Origin: Mycolicibacterium porcinum
Lineage (GTDB): Bacteria > Actinomycetota > Actinomycetes > Mycobacteriales > Mycobacteriaceae
Assembly (NCBI GenBank): GCA_001942045.1
Contig: MSTD01000043.1
Coordinates: 1 to 50,956 of the forward strand
Reading direction: 5' to 3'
DNA length: 50,956 nucleotides
Below, piece by piece: positions 1 to 10,361 of this stretch. The notes under the pieces were generated by a model that ran no database searches, was not told where the DNA came from, and saw only the letters and a program-made list of their open reading frames with translations. The translations under genes were made by a program, and so were the position numbers. Position 1 is the stretch's first letter; each line of letters opens with the position of its first letter.

Positions 1-70
1 GGGCGGGGGCGGCCACCGGTTCGGGAGTCGCGACGGGCTCCGTCGCAGGATCGGGGGGTGTTTCAGTCAT
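1..70 (-). CDS. Proline-rich conserved protein, N-terminal fragment (Rv3706c-like)
   Basis: An ATG at 68-70 on the minus strand opens a frame that runs off the left edge of the window. The 23 visible residues begin MTETPPDPATEPVATPEP and are rich in Pro, Thr and Ala. The position directly downstream of the DUF4185 gene in the ask-asd direction matches the proline-rich conserved hypothetical protein Rv3706c of M. tuberculosis. No function can be read from this fragment. No clear ribosome binding site is seen. The 161 bp between it and the next gene show nothing definite. Confidence 0.55.
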   Translation of the reverse strand, partial: MTETPPDPATEPVATPEPVAAPA

Positions 71-231
71 GACAACGAGCATGCGAGTGCTGCTGAGGTG
101 CTGATCAAGAATTGGCTATGAATCAGCTGTGAAAGGCCCGGCGGCTTTCTGCGGGGCTGGGCACGCCGTTCTCCACGCCACGGTTGCTCGCACGCGCGGG
201 CCACAGCCCTGCGGTGGAAAGCGGCGCAGAT

Positions 232-1365
232 CTACTGCTCCCAGGGCTTGAACGGGTTCACCGCGTACTGGATCACGCGGTACGGGGTGCCGCCGCGGGC
301 CATGGTGTTCCACTGGCTGATGAACACTCGGACCTGGTCCAGTGTCGAGCCCGGTGAGATGTAGCCGCCGTAGGGCTGGGCCAACTGGTTGACCTCAGGC
401 GGGGGTAGCGAGTCGACCGGGTCCGGCCACTCGCTCGCGAACACCACCGTGGTCACCGGCGCGGTGCCCAGACCGATCGGGTCATAGGCGACCCGCACCT
501 CCATGTTCCCGTTGGTGGCGTTGAAGTACGACAGCACGGGCTTGCCGTCGATCTGCCGGATGCTCATCTCCCCCACCCGGTCGGCGAACAAGGGGGTCGG
601 CGGCTTACCCCAGCCACCGGACGCCGACCAGCCCTGCCAGGTGGCCCGGTCGGTGAAGGTCTTCGGGCTGGCGCGATACAGGAACGGCGGACTGCTGCGG
701 TCGAAGTTGTTGGCCAGGATGTAGACCCAGCCGCTCGGTGAATCCGGCGCCGGGACCGGGTCGTAATAGCCGGTGATCTGCGACTGGGCACCACCCTGGT
801 ACTTGGCATCACGCACCGACCCGGGAACTGTCGGCCAATTAGGCCGGGCCGCATCGGCTTTCACCAACCGGGAGCTCTGTGGCCGCAGATCCTTGGTGGT
901 GGTCACCATCATGTAGTTCTCGCGGTTGATGGAGATCACCCCGGCCGGCAGCTGGGATCCACCGGCCGGGGTCGGGTCGGCCAGCAAGGGTTTGTCGACC
1001 CCGGTCACACCCCGGTAGCGCACACCGCCCGCGTCCTCGATCGAGTCGGCATCGACGTGGAGCGCCACCGGTGAGTGCCAGCCGCCGAAGCCGACCGCCT
1101 GCCCGGCGAAGCTGTCACCGCAGACCTGGAGCACCCGGCTGGGGAACTCCATGAACTCGCACAGGTCGGTGGCGCCGATGCCGTAATCGCGGGTGGGCGT
1201 ACCGGTTCCGGCACTGGGCCCGATGCGCAACACCTGGCCGGGAGCCAGCGGAGGTACCGTCGGGTCGCCGAATCCCGGGTTGGCACCCGCGACCGGCATC
1301 ACCGAAACTGCATTCCAGCAGAGAAAGACCGAGAGAAGACCTGCTGGAATACCGTTTCGGCGCAA
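232..1365 (-). CDS. Secreted DUF4185 domain protein (Rv3707c-like)
   Basis: This is a predicted exported protein of up to 377 residues, matching by position and general character the DUF4185 protein Rv3707c. A short positively charged start (MRRN), a hydrophobic stretch and an AGA-NP cleavage-like site near residue 28 suggest a Sec signal peptide. The mature part resembles a beta-propeller-like glycoside-binding fold typical of DUF4185; its activity is unknown. The start is uncertain. The longest frame begins at a TTG (1365), and its first 21 codons are encoded by a 59-bp palindromic repeat at 1302-1360. An internal GTG-ATG pair (residues 22-23) would give a protein lacking most of the signal sequence. 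The gene begins 5 bp after the asd stop, so it is probably the distal gene of the ask-asd operon. Confidence 0.8.
   Translation of the reverse strand: MRRNGIPAGLLSVFLCWNAVSVMPVAGANPGFGDPTVPPLAPGQVLRIGPSAGTGTPTRDYGIGATDLCEFMEFPSRVLQVCGDSFAGQAVGFGGWHSPVALHVDADSIEDAGGVRYRGVTGVDKPLLADPTPAGGSQLPAGVISINRENYMMVTTTKDLRPQSSRLVKADAARPNWPTVPGSVRDAKYQGGAQSQITGYYDPVPAPDSPSGWVYILANNFDRSSPPFLYRASPKTFTDRATWQGWSASGGWGKPPTPLFADRVGEMSIRQIDGKPVLSYFNATNGNMEVRVAYDPIGLGTAPVTTVVFASEWPDPVDSLPPPEVNQLAQPYGGYISPGSTLDQVRVFISQWNTMARGGTPYRVIQYAVNPFKPWEQ
1302..1360 (+). repeat. 59-bp palindromic element, copy A
   Basis: Two 20-bp arms (1302-1321 and 1341-1360) pair with two mismatches around a 19-nt spacer. The left arm reads CCGAAACTGCATTCCAGCAG. 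The same arm sequence, spacer length and spacer core (AAAG..CGAG) recur at 44678-44736 and 45624-45682. This copy starts 11 bp beyond the asd stop codon and provides the 5' codons of the longest DUF4185 frame. Read on the plus strand it encodes ETAFQQRKTE, closely matching the C-terminal residues of the DUF559-type protein at 44702-45589. Confidence 0.85.
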
Positions 1366-1370
1366 GGTGG

Positions 1371-3672
<2,302 letters not shown>

Positions 3673-3746
3673 TATCTAACCCTTCAGAACGCTGGAATGA
3701 GTCGAACCAAGGATAAGGGAGACGCGCACGGGATTTTCCCCGCCGG

Positions 3747-3752
3747 TAGCTT
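3747..3752 (+). promoter_or_regulatory. Putative -10 element of a leaderless transcript
   Basis: TAGCTT (TANNNT consensus) ends exactly 7 nt before the GTG at 3760, the spacing expected when transcription starts at the initiation codon. There is no Shine-Dalgarno sequence in front of this GTG, so the site also supports the start chosen for the nitroreductase-like gene. Confidence 0.45.
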
Positions 3753-3759
3753 GGCTGGC

Positions 3760-4374
3760 GTGCCTGACACGCCGAACGGCCGGCTGGCCAGCACCAGCGT
3801 GCCGATCCATCCCGATCTCGCGGCGCGCTGGAGCCCCCGGGCGTTCGACCCCGGCGCCGTCATTACCGCTGACCAACTCACCGCGCTGCTGGAGGCCGCG
3901 CGGTGGGCCGCCAGTTGGGGCCACCGCCAACCGGTTCGTTTTGTCGTAGGCCGGCGGGGTGACGAGACATTCACCACACTCGCCGGCCTACTCAAACGCG
4001 GCAACAGCTACGCCCATGCGGCCTCAGCGCTGATCCTGGTGTGCGCGGACGAAGGCGAGGACGAGCGGACCGCCTTGTACTCAGCCGTCGACGCCGGAGC
4101 GGCCATCGCGCAACTCACGGTCGAGGCGGTGTCCCGCGGACTGATCGTGCATCCGATGGCGGGCTTCGACGTCGACGGCGCCCGGTCGGCGTTCGGGATT
4201 CCGGACGGCGTGCGACCACTGGCGGTCATCGCCGTCGGAATGCTGGGGGACTACTCGAAGGCCGACGAGGCCATCGTCGAGCGGGACAGCCGGCCACGCG
4301 AACGGTTGCCGCTGGAGCAAATTGCGTTTGGTGGCAGCTGGGGATTACCCATTGCCTCACCCAATTCGGATTAG
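3760..4374 (+). CDS. Nitroreductase family protein
   Basis: A 204-residue protein of the FMN-dependent nitroreductase fold; such enzymes use NAD(P)H to reduce nitro compounds, quinones or related substrates, and the real substrate here is unknown. Family signs are the early SPRAFD segment (after RW), the AARWAASWGHRQPVRFVV stretch near residue 50, and the closing R.PLEQIAFGGSWG segment typical of the group. The same frame stays open far upstream through ask, but that part is a shadow. GTG 3760 is chosen because a TANNNT element sits 7 nt upstream. An ATG at 3697 would add 21 residues but has no spaced ribosome binding site. The gene is divergent from ask, and I know of no homologue at this place in M. 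tuberculosis. Confidence 0.8.
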   Translation: MPDTPNGRLASTSVPIHPDLAARWSPRAFDPGAVITADQLTALLEAARWAASWGHRQPVRFVVGRRGDETFTTLAGLLKRGNSYAHAASALILVCADEGEDERTALYSAVDAGAAIAQLTVEAVSRGLIVHPMAGFDVDGARSAFGIPDGVRPLAVIAVGMLGDYSKADEAIVERDSRPRERLPLEQIAFGGSWGLPIASPNSD

Positions 4375-4476
4375 TCGCATGTGGGTAATTACCTCCGACC
4401 GCTATTCAAACGCTTTCAGTGAAGCCCAACTCGGTGGTAAACCACTGGGAACGATTTAGATCCGGGAGAGGTACAT

Positions 4477-5430
4477 ATGGCTCGTCAGACCATCCGCAAG
4501 GCCGTCATCCCCGCTGCCGGAATCGGATCACGCCTCCTTCCACTGACCAAGGCGATCCCCAAGGAGATGCTGCCGGTTGGCGACAAGCCCGTCATCGAGC
4601 ACACCGTCCGCGAACTGGTCAATTCCGGCATCACCGACATCACGATTGTCGTATCCGGCGGAAAAACCCTGATAGAGGAGCACTTTCGCCCGAACGAACA
4701 GCTGATCGAGCAACTACGGAAAGACGGAAAAGATGCGTATGCCGACGCCGTCGAGGAGGTCGGCGAGCTGTCCGCCCAGGGACACATCACCTACCTCCAT
4801 CAGCACGGGCCGTACGGCAACGGCACCCCGGTGCTCAATGCCTCACGCTCATTCGGCGATGAGCCCGTGCTGGTCCTCTGGCCCGACGATGTTTTCGTCG
4901 CCGAAGTGCCGCGGGCGCAGCAGCTGATCAGGGCCTACGAACAGACGTCGTCCCCGGTGTTGGCGTTGATGCCGATGGCCCCCGAGGATTCACGCCGGTA
5001 CGGAGTGCCGATCATCAAAGAAGACCTGGACGGCGGGCTACTGCGGATCACCGGAATCATCGAGAAGCCGCAGCCGAACGAGGCCCCGTCCAACTACGCC
5101 GCGATCGGTGGTTATGTCATCACCCCGGGCGTCATCGATGAACTGGCTGAACAGACGAAACGTTGGTATGAGCACCGCACCGGCGAGATCTATCTGACCG
5201 ACTCGATCAATGCCTACGCGAAAGACCATGCCGTCTACGGCCAGGTGATCCAGGGGCACTGGTGCGATACCGGCAATCCGTCGGACTACCTGGTGGCGCA
5301 GTTCGCTTTTGCGCTGGCGCACCCCGAATACGGCCCGGTGCTACGGGATCTGGCGTCCCAGCTCGAGGGCCCGCTGCTACATACGATTGCGCATGAGATC
5401 GACGGGCCGCCACGCGAGGCCCGCGGCTAG
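4477..5430 (+). CDS. galU: UTP-glucose-1-phosphate uridylyltransferase
   Basis: Makes UDP-glucose from UTP and glucose-1-phosphate, supplying sugar donors for polysaccharide synthesis; cytosolic. The 317 residues carry the nucleotidyltransferase signature PAAGIGSRLLPLTKAIPKEM (residues 12-31), a WPDDVF metal-binding segment where other family members usually have LPDD, and the IIEKP motif. An excellent ribosome binding site (GGGAGAGG) precedes the ATG. Mycobacteria normally carry a housekeeping galU elsewhere (Rv0993 in M. tuberculosis), so this copy probably serves the exopolysaccharide genes that follow. Its TAG overlaps the stop of the convergent BcsB-like gene by 4 nt. Confidence 0.9.
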   Translation: MARQTIRKAVIPAAGIGSRLLPLTKAIPKEMLPVGDKPVIEHTVRELVNSGITDITIVVSGGKTLIEEHFRPNEQLIEQLRKDGKDAYADAVEEVGELSAQGHITYLHQHGPYGNGTPVLNASRSFGDEPVLVLWPDDVFVAEVPRAQQLIRAYEQTSSPVLALMPMAPEDSRRYGVPIIKEDLDGGLLRITGIIEKPQPNEAPSNYAAIGGYVITPGVIDELAEQTKRWYEHRTGEIYLTDSINAYAKDHAVYGQVIQGHWCDTGNPSDYLVAQFAFALAHPEYGPVLRDLASQLEGPLLHTIAHEIDGPPREARG

Positions 5431-7445
5431 TCGGACGAACCTCCGGTGGTGCGACGCCGCCTCGTCCACAGGACCGATGCAGCTGCCCCGAGTACGGCGA
5501 TAGCCAGTACTCCGGCTCCGACCAGAAGCTTGCGCGAGTGTGACTGCGCCGACGTTTGAGTTGTGCCCGCGGGGTTGTCAGTCGCTCGGATCGCCAGATT
5601 TACCGGGTCACCCCACGCACCGGCAACCAACACATCGCCGGTGAACTTGGAGAAGTCACCGCCGAACCCCTCGAGATATTTGAACAGCGGGTCGACCAGC
5701 TTCCAGGCTCCCGTGGTCGTCACGAGGAGGACTGATCGGTTACGTGGCGGGTCAGCGAAGGCCTGGATCGAGCCGAGCCCGTCCTTGATACTGGCCCGTA
5801 GCGGTGTGGGCAACTCGATGTCGATCGCCGTGCCGTCACCACCGATGGGTGGCTTGAGCGAAGTCTGCTTGAGCGCTGCGGAGTTGGCCAGGATCACCGC
5901 ACCTGTGCTGGCGCCGGCAGCCGTGTTGACATCCACCACCTGCGGTTCCACCGGTGTGTCGGACGAACGGGCAATCGACGCCACCAACGAAGCTGCTGAG
6001 GCCAGCTGGTCGGGCGTGCTTCCGTCCATCGCAACCATGAACTTAGGGCTGAACTCCGACGGTATGGCGCCGAACCCATCGATCGGGAGTCCACCGCGGT
6101 GCACTGTCAACGTCGATTGCGGGTTGACCTCGAACGTAATCGGAATCTCGAGTCCGCAAGCTTCCCGTGGCGTGTAGGTCAGGGCCATTTCGAGGGAGAT
6201 GTACTGCCCAAGCTTCTGTCGGTCCAAATCAAAGGTCGCGTCGAGTCGACCGGTGCTGTCGAGCGCAGCCCGATACACAACCACTCCGCCTGAGCGGATC
6301 ACCACAGCTGCCGCGTCGTCTCTGGCCACAGGGGTGTAGTCGGCAAGCAGATGCACCTGCACCGCGTCGATTCGCCCACGTCCGAGCGAGGTGCGGCCGA
6401 CTCCGACAGACATGTTGGCGGTCCGCATGACGTCGGTGCTGCCACTCATATTCAACTGCCGGAACGTCATCGTGTCGCCGGTCTGCTCAGCGTCGGACGA
6501 GCCAGCTTGATCAACCCGGACCGTGTCTACTTGCGCCAGCGACTGAAGCTTGTTGACAAGCAGGGACAACTGGGTCGTGAGTAACCCACCCTGACCGGAG
6601 ACTCGAAGGAAAACATCTGGAGCGCCGGGGTTTTCGACTCGCAGGCCAGCTTTGTCACCCTTCTCGACAACAACCGCGCGCGCCAGCTCTCCGGCTGGTG
6701 GCGGTGTCGCCCCGCGCGGCTGGTTGACGATCTCGATGGCTGTCGACTGCTTGCTGTAAAGCTGCGCCACCGTGGATACCAGGGTGAGAACAGCCTGTTG
6801 CTCATCCACATCTGCGTCGACGGGTGTGTAGATCGTGACCCGCTGGAGAACGGCTGGAAAGAAGCTTGCGATCGTTGTTGCCGGAGCCTCTGCCCCGGTG
6901 AACACCGTAGACAGGTCGCTGACGACCAGCTCCCGAGGCGGCCAGCAATACTGATTTGAGTAGTTCTCCCTGTCGAACCTTGGTCGAAGGACGAATGACA
7001 AATTGATCGACGAACCAGCTCGGGGGGCCGCCGAAAGGTCCACATCGAGCGGCGTTGCGGGTCTACTGGACGCACCGGGCGGAAGATCGATCTCCGCGAG
7101 CAATCTCCCATCGCTGCCGTTGACGTCGAGGGTGCCCGCGTCAAAGGCCCTGGGCGCCTGAATAGTGCCACGGAGCCGCGCGGGGGTCAGCCCGGCCGGA
7201 ACGGGCACGGCCAGCTTCCCCGGAACGTCTGAAGCGACGAAGACTTGGGATTTCAGTCCGAGAGCAGATCCGGGCAACGTCAGGCTCGGCTGATCCGGGG
7301 GCGGTGGATCGCCAGGCTCGGCGTACGCAAGCGCCGCGACTGGTCCGACCGACATCACAGGGAACATCACCAGCATTGCCGATACCAGCAGACGTAACAG
7401 ATTGCGGTGCGGGTTCGACGAATGGACGGAACTGACCGGGTGCAC
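5427..7445 (-). CDS. BcsB-like membrane-anchored secreted protein
   Basis: A large exported protein (672 residues from the chosen start) with an N-terminal signal segment (LLRLLVSAMLVMF...ALAYA) and, at the C terminus, one transmembrane helix (about LLVGAGVLAIAVLGAAASVLW) followed by RRRR. The bulk is therefore outside the membrane. The LTLPGSALGLKSQVFV opening and the repeated beta-rich domains resemble BcsB, the periplasmic partner of bacterial cellulose synthase. No BcsA-type synthase lies in the window, so a role in handling another exopolysaccharide is only inferred. GTG 7445 is preferred because it gives a normal short signal-peptide n-region and has AGCAGG upstream. ATG 7493 is an alternative; still longer starts collide with the divergent lipoprotein gene at 7593. 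Confidence 0.6.
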   Translation of the reverse strand: MHPVSSVHSSNPHRNLLRLLVSAMLVMFPVMSVGPVAALAYAEPGDPPPPDQPSLTLPGSALGLKSQVFVASDVPGKLAVPVPAGLTPARLRGTIQAPRAFDAGTLDVNGSDGRLLAEIDLPPGASSRPATPLDVDLSAAPRAGSSINLSFVLRPRFDRENYSNQYCWPPRELVVSDLSTVFTGAEAPATTIASFFPAVLQRVTIYTPVDADVDEQQAVLTLVSTVAQLYSKQSTAIEIVNQPRGATPPPAGELARAVVVEKGDKAGLRVENPGAPDVFLRVSGQGGLLTTQLSLLVNKLQSLAQVDTVRVDQAGSSDAEQTGDTMTFRQLNMSGSTDVMRTANMSVGVGRTSLGRGRIDAVQVHLLADYTPVARDDAAAVVIRSGGVVVYRAALDSTGRLDATFDLDRQKLGQYISLEMALTYTPREACGLEIPITFEVNPQSTLTVHRGGLPIDGFGAIPSEFSPKFMVAMDGSTPDQLASAASLVASIARSSDTPVEPQVVDVNTAAGASTGAVILANSAALKQTSLKPPIGGDGTAIDIELPTPLRASIKDGLGSIQAFADPPRNRSVLLVTTTGAWKLVDPLFKYLEGFGGDFSKFTGDVLVAGAWGDPVNLAIRATDNPAGTTQTSAQSHSRKLLVGAGVLAIAVLGAAASVLWTRRRRTTGGSSD

Positions 7446-7592
7446 GGCGTCGACCTGCTTTCGGATGTCCGGACTTGTAATCCCAACCGGCATCGGACTA
7501 TACCGTCGAGCACAGCTAGCCGTTGGACCTTCGAAAGCTGCGATTCTGGCGTTGGCTTGGCTAACGCACGCCGGCCTGGAAAGGTCCACCAC

Positions 7593-8762
7593 ATGGCACA
7601 TGCTGCCCACACCTCACCAGCGGGCTTGATTGCGACGGTCATACTGACCGGCCTCACCGGGGTATCCATGTCCGGGTGCGCACCCAAGCCATCAATCGAT
7701 GAGGGGTCGCCGGTAAACAACGAGATCACGGTGGCAGCCACCGATGACTTCTGCCAGCTGTCCAGGACGACAGCCGGCATCGGCGACAGCACGTTCGTCA
7801 TCACCAACAACGGCACGCTGGTCACCGAGTTCTACGTCTACGGCGCCGGCGACCGCGTCATGGGTGCAGTCGAAAACATATCGCCGGGCCTGCAGCGCAA
7901 GCTGACAGTCCAACTGTCCCAGCCCGGCCGGTACTACACCGCGTGCAAGCCCGGAATGATCGGCGACGGGATCCGGGCTGACTTCACCGTCAAGGGCAAC
8001 GCAGTCCCACTCGACATCCAGGGCAAGTTCAACGAAGCCGCCGAGCTGTACAAGAACTACGTCACCAATCAGACCGCCAACCTGGTCGCCGCCACTGAAG
8101 AATTCATCGGAACGATCAAGAAGGGGGACGTCCAAGGCGCCCAAGCCCTATACCCGAAGGCGCGCACCTACTACGGGCGCGTCAAACCTGTTGCCGAGTC
8201 GCTCCCGGACAATCTCGACCAGAGGATCGACCAGCGCGAGACCGAGTTGCGCCCAGGTGCCGATTGGACGGGGTTCCACCGCTTGGAGAAGGACTTGTGG
8301 GTAACCAGGCCACTTCCGGACCTCGACGCGATCGCCGATCAGCTGCTTAGTGACGTCAGAGAACTTGACGCCGCAGTGAAGGACCCAAAATGGACGACCG
8401 ACGCCACCGGGATTGTCGGCGGAGCGCAAGACCTGTTGGACGAGTTAACCAGGAGCACGCTCACCGGCGATGAGGACATCTTCAGCCACACCGACTTGTG
8501 GGACTTCCAGGCCAAACTCGACGGATCCCGCAGCGCGATCGGCTCTGTCCGACCAATTATCGACGAGCGTGACCCCGACCTCGGCAGGCGGATCGACCAG
8601 GCATTCGCCACCGCCCAGGGCTTGCTGGACAGTCACCATTGGAACGACGGCTTCGTCTACTACGACTCGGTAACCGCACCGGAGCGCGAAGAGCTTTCGC
8701 GTGCCATTGACGCGTTGGGCGTCGTGGTCAGGCAAGTCCAGGATGTGGTCGCGCAGCGGTAA
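7593..8762 (+). CDS. EfeO-like lipoprotein (cupredoxin plus imelysin M75 domains)
   Basis: A 389-residue lipoprotein: a hydrophobic segment followed by a lipobox-like SMSGC (Cys29). Residues about 45-135 look like the EfeO cupredoxin-like domain, with the paired segments DDFCQLS and YYTACKPGM. The rest is an alpha-helical imelysin (peptidase M75) domain with the metal-binding motif FHRLEKDLW. EfeO proteins take part in ferrous/ferric iron uptake together with EfeU and EfeB, but neither partner is next to it. The neighbours belong to an exopolysaccharide locus, and imelysin-type proteins are also linked to polyanionic polysaccharides, so the ligand may differ. GGAAAGG lies 9 nt before this ATG and decides the start. 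It is divergent from the BcsB-like gene. Confidence 0.75.
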   Translation: MAHAAHTSPAGLIATVILTGLTGVSMSGCAPKPSIDEGSPVNNEITVAATDDFCQLSRTTAGIGDSTFVITNNGTLVTEFYVYGAGDRVMGAVENISPGLQRKLTVQLSQPGRYYTACKPGMIGDGIRADFTVKGNAVPLDIQGKFNEAAELYKNYVTNQTANLVAATEEFIGTIKKGDVQGAQALYPKARTYYGRVKPVAESLPDNLDQRIDQRETELRPGADWTGFHRLEKDLWVTRPLPDLDAIADQLLSDVRELDAAVKDPKWTTDATGIVGGAQDLLDELTRSTLTGDEDIFSHTDLWDFQAKLDGSRSAIGSVRPIIDERDPDLGRRIDQAFATAQGLLDSHHWNDGFVYYDSVTAPEREELSRAIDALGVVVRQVQDVVAQR

Positions 8763-8770
8763 CACCCGCA

Positions 8771-10030
8771 TCAGCGGAGCGCAAAAGCCTTGTCGTAGCA
8801 CGCGAATACAGCATCCCTGGCAAAAGTGACGTCGAATTGTCCACGTGCACCGTCAGATATCTCACGGTTACGTCGAGGATCCGTCAGTTCAGCCATCGCT
8901 TCGACGAAATGCACCGCCTCGTCGGCGATCAAGAGGCCATGTTCGGGGCCGGAGGCGAACCCGTCGGCGCCCACCGTCGTCGAGATCACCGGCAGTCCCC
9001 GACCCAGTGCCTCGATCACTTTCAGCTTGATTCCCGAACCGAATCGCAGGTGATTGATCAGTCCGGCCGCCGAACTCAGCACCTCGGTGAGATCGTCGAC
9101 GTAGCCCTCCAGAGTCACCGAATCACCGATCCGATCAACCGTCTCGGCCAACTCCTGGCTGCAGTCCCGTCCGATAATCCGCAACCGGGCCTTTGGCATC
9201 TGGACGAGTACCGCGGGCCACACGTCGGCGAGGAACGACCGCACACCATCCTCGTTGTGCGGCAACGACAACAACCCGACGAACACGAACACGGGCTCAC
9301 CACCGTAGTGGCGCTCCCGATATTCCGGCGGTTTCACCAACGGTGGCACCGCCATCACATCCGCCGATCCGCGGTCGGCGACCCGGGCAGTCAACCGGGT
9401 GGCTTCGCCTTCGTTCACCAACAGGTTCCGACGAAACCGCAATGCCGCGCGGTCCTCACTACGACGGACCAGCGCGGCCTCCATGCGCAGGAGAGCCTGC
9501 TGCGGGAGCTTTGCGTCAGCCAAAGGCCTCAGCGGGCCGGGCACGTGTGCGGCGAAGTTACCCAGCGGCCGGATCGTCACATCGGGGTAGCGATCGGCCG
9601 CGGCGAGCATGGCCGCATAGCGCTCGGAGAACAGGTCATCGAGGTAGCACAACTGCCGGTCTTGGTGCGCATCGTCGGCGTACTGCGCCATCCGGATGGT
9701 GTCGTAGATTTCTAGATCCGGACCGATGCGCTCCAGCATGGCTTGCACTGCACGCCCAATTTCGGGCGAGTACAGCAAGCATTCCTGCAGGCTGGCGCGA
9801 CCGGTCGGGACGCGGCCGGCCGCCGCTGCCAGAGTTGCGATCCGACTCGGCTTGGGCAGCGGGTGCAGCGTGACCGGAAAATCCGGCTGAGGCTGTCCGC
9901 CGACCAGCAGATAGTGCACGTCCTGCGGGCCCACCCGCTCCCGGAAGTATTCGAGAAATCCGGCCAATACGACCTTCTTGCCCGCGTCGGTGGGATATGG
10001 ATCAACCGCACTCACGAGTGTCACCGACAC
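8771..10030 (-). CDS. Glycosyltransferase, GT4/GT-B type
   Basis: A 419-residue GT-B fold glycosyltransferase without transmembrane segments, probably cytosolic or peripherally membrane-bound. The C-terminal half has the donor-binding pattern of family 4: VFVFVGLLSLPHNEDGV, LRIIGRD, VTLEGYVDDL, GSGIKLKVIEALGRGLPVIST. Sugar donor and acceptor cannot be read from the sequence. The start is a GTG with GAGGCAGG upstream. The gene converges with the EfeO-like gene (8 bp gap) and points away from the flippase gene, with a 331-bp region between their 5' ends. By context it adds a sugar in repeat-unit synthesis. Confidence 0.82.
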   Translation of the reverse strand: MSVTLVSAVDPYPTDAGKKVVLAGFLEYFRERVGPQDVHYLLVGGQPQPDFPVTLHPLPKPSRIATLAAAAGRVPTGRASLQECLLYSPEIGRAVQAMLERIGPDLEIYDTIRMAQYADDAHQDRQLCYLDDLFSERYAAMLAAADRYPDVTIRPLGNFAAHVPGPLRPLADAKLPQQALLRMEAALVRRSEDRAALRFRRNLLVNEGEATRLTARVADRGSADVMAVPPLVKPPEYRERHYGGEPVFVFVGLLSLPHNEDGVRSFLADVWPAVLVQMPKARLRIIGRDCSQELAETVDRIGDSVTLEGYVDDLTEVLSSAAGLINHLRFGSGIKLKVIEALGRGLPVISTTVGADGFASGPEHGLLIADEAVHFVEAMAELTDPRRNREISDGARGQFDVTFARDAVFACYDKAFALR

Positions 10031-10361
10031 GGCACACCTGCCTCGATTTCCTCAGTCGCCCGCTCAGACTGACTTGTCAGTTGCATTTCCGCATATGCGG
10101 CCTCAGGCCGCAATTTCATCACAATTAGGTCCGCGATCACCTCCAGAAGGGATTGTTTCCAGCGAAGCCCAGATGCGCTGACATACACTGATCGCGCGCG
10201 CCCGGCGGCATGCTGTCACCCACCAAACTCGCGCACGAACGTAATCGCGGCAAAGTCGACAGGAGCGAATCGGTGGCGAGACGACGGTTCTTCACGGAAC
10301 CGAATCTCGGTAGCGGACTCACAGCGGGCAAATACCCAGGGCCAGTGAAGACGCTGCTCAG
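10031..10361. other. Divergent intergenic region, 331 bp, upstream of the exopolysaccharide operon
   Basis: No gene is recognised. The region separates a minus-strand glycosyltransferase from the long plus-strand operon and should contain promoters for both. The best plus-strand candidate is TACACT at 10184-10189 as a -10 element, without a convincing -35 box. A small hairpin (GGTTC...GAACC) lies near 10287-10302. The operon's leader would be about 165 nt if this promoter is used. Confidence 0.4.

Noticed and set aside
7497..7502. TATAGT as a leaderless promoter for the BcsB-like gene at ATG 7493
   Set aside because: The hexamer ends only 3 nt before that ATG, too close for initiation at the start codon. 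It could instead serve a transcript whose translation starts at GTG 7445.
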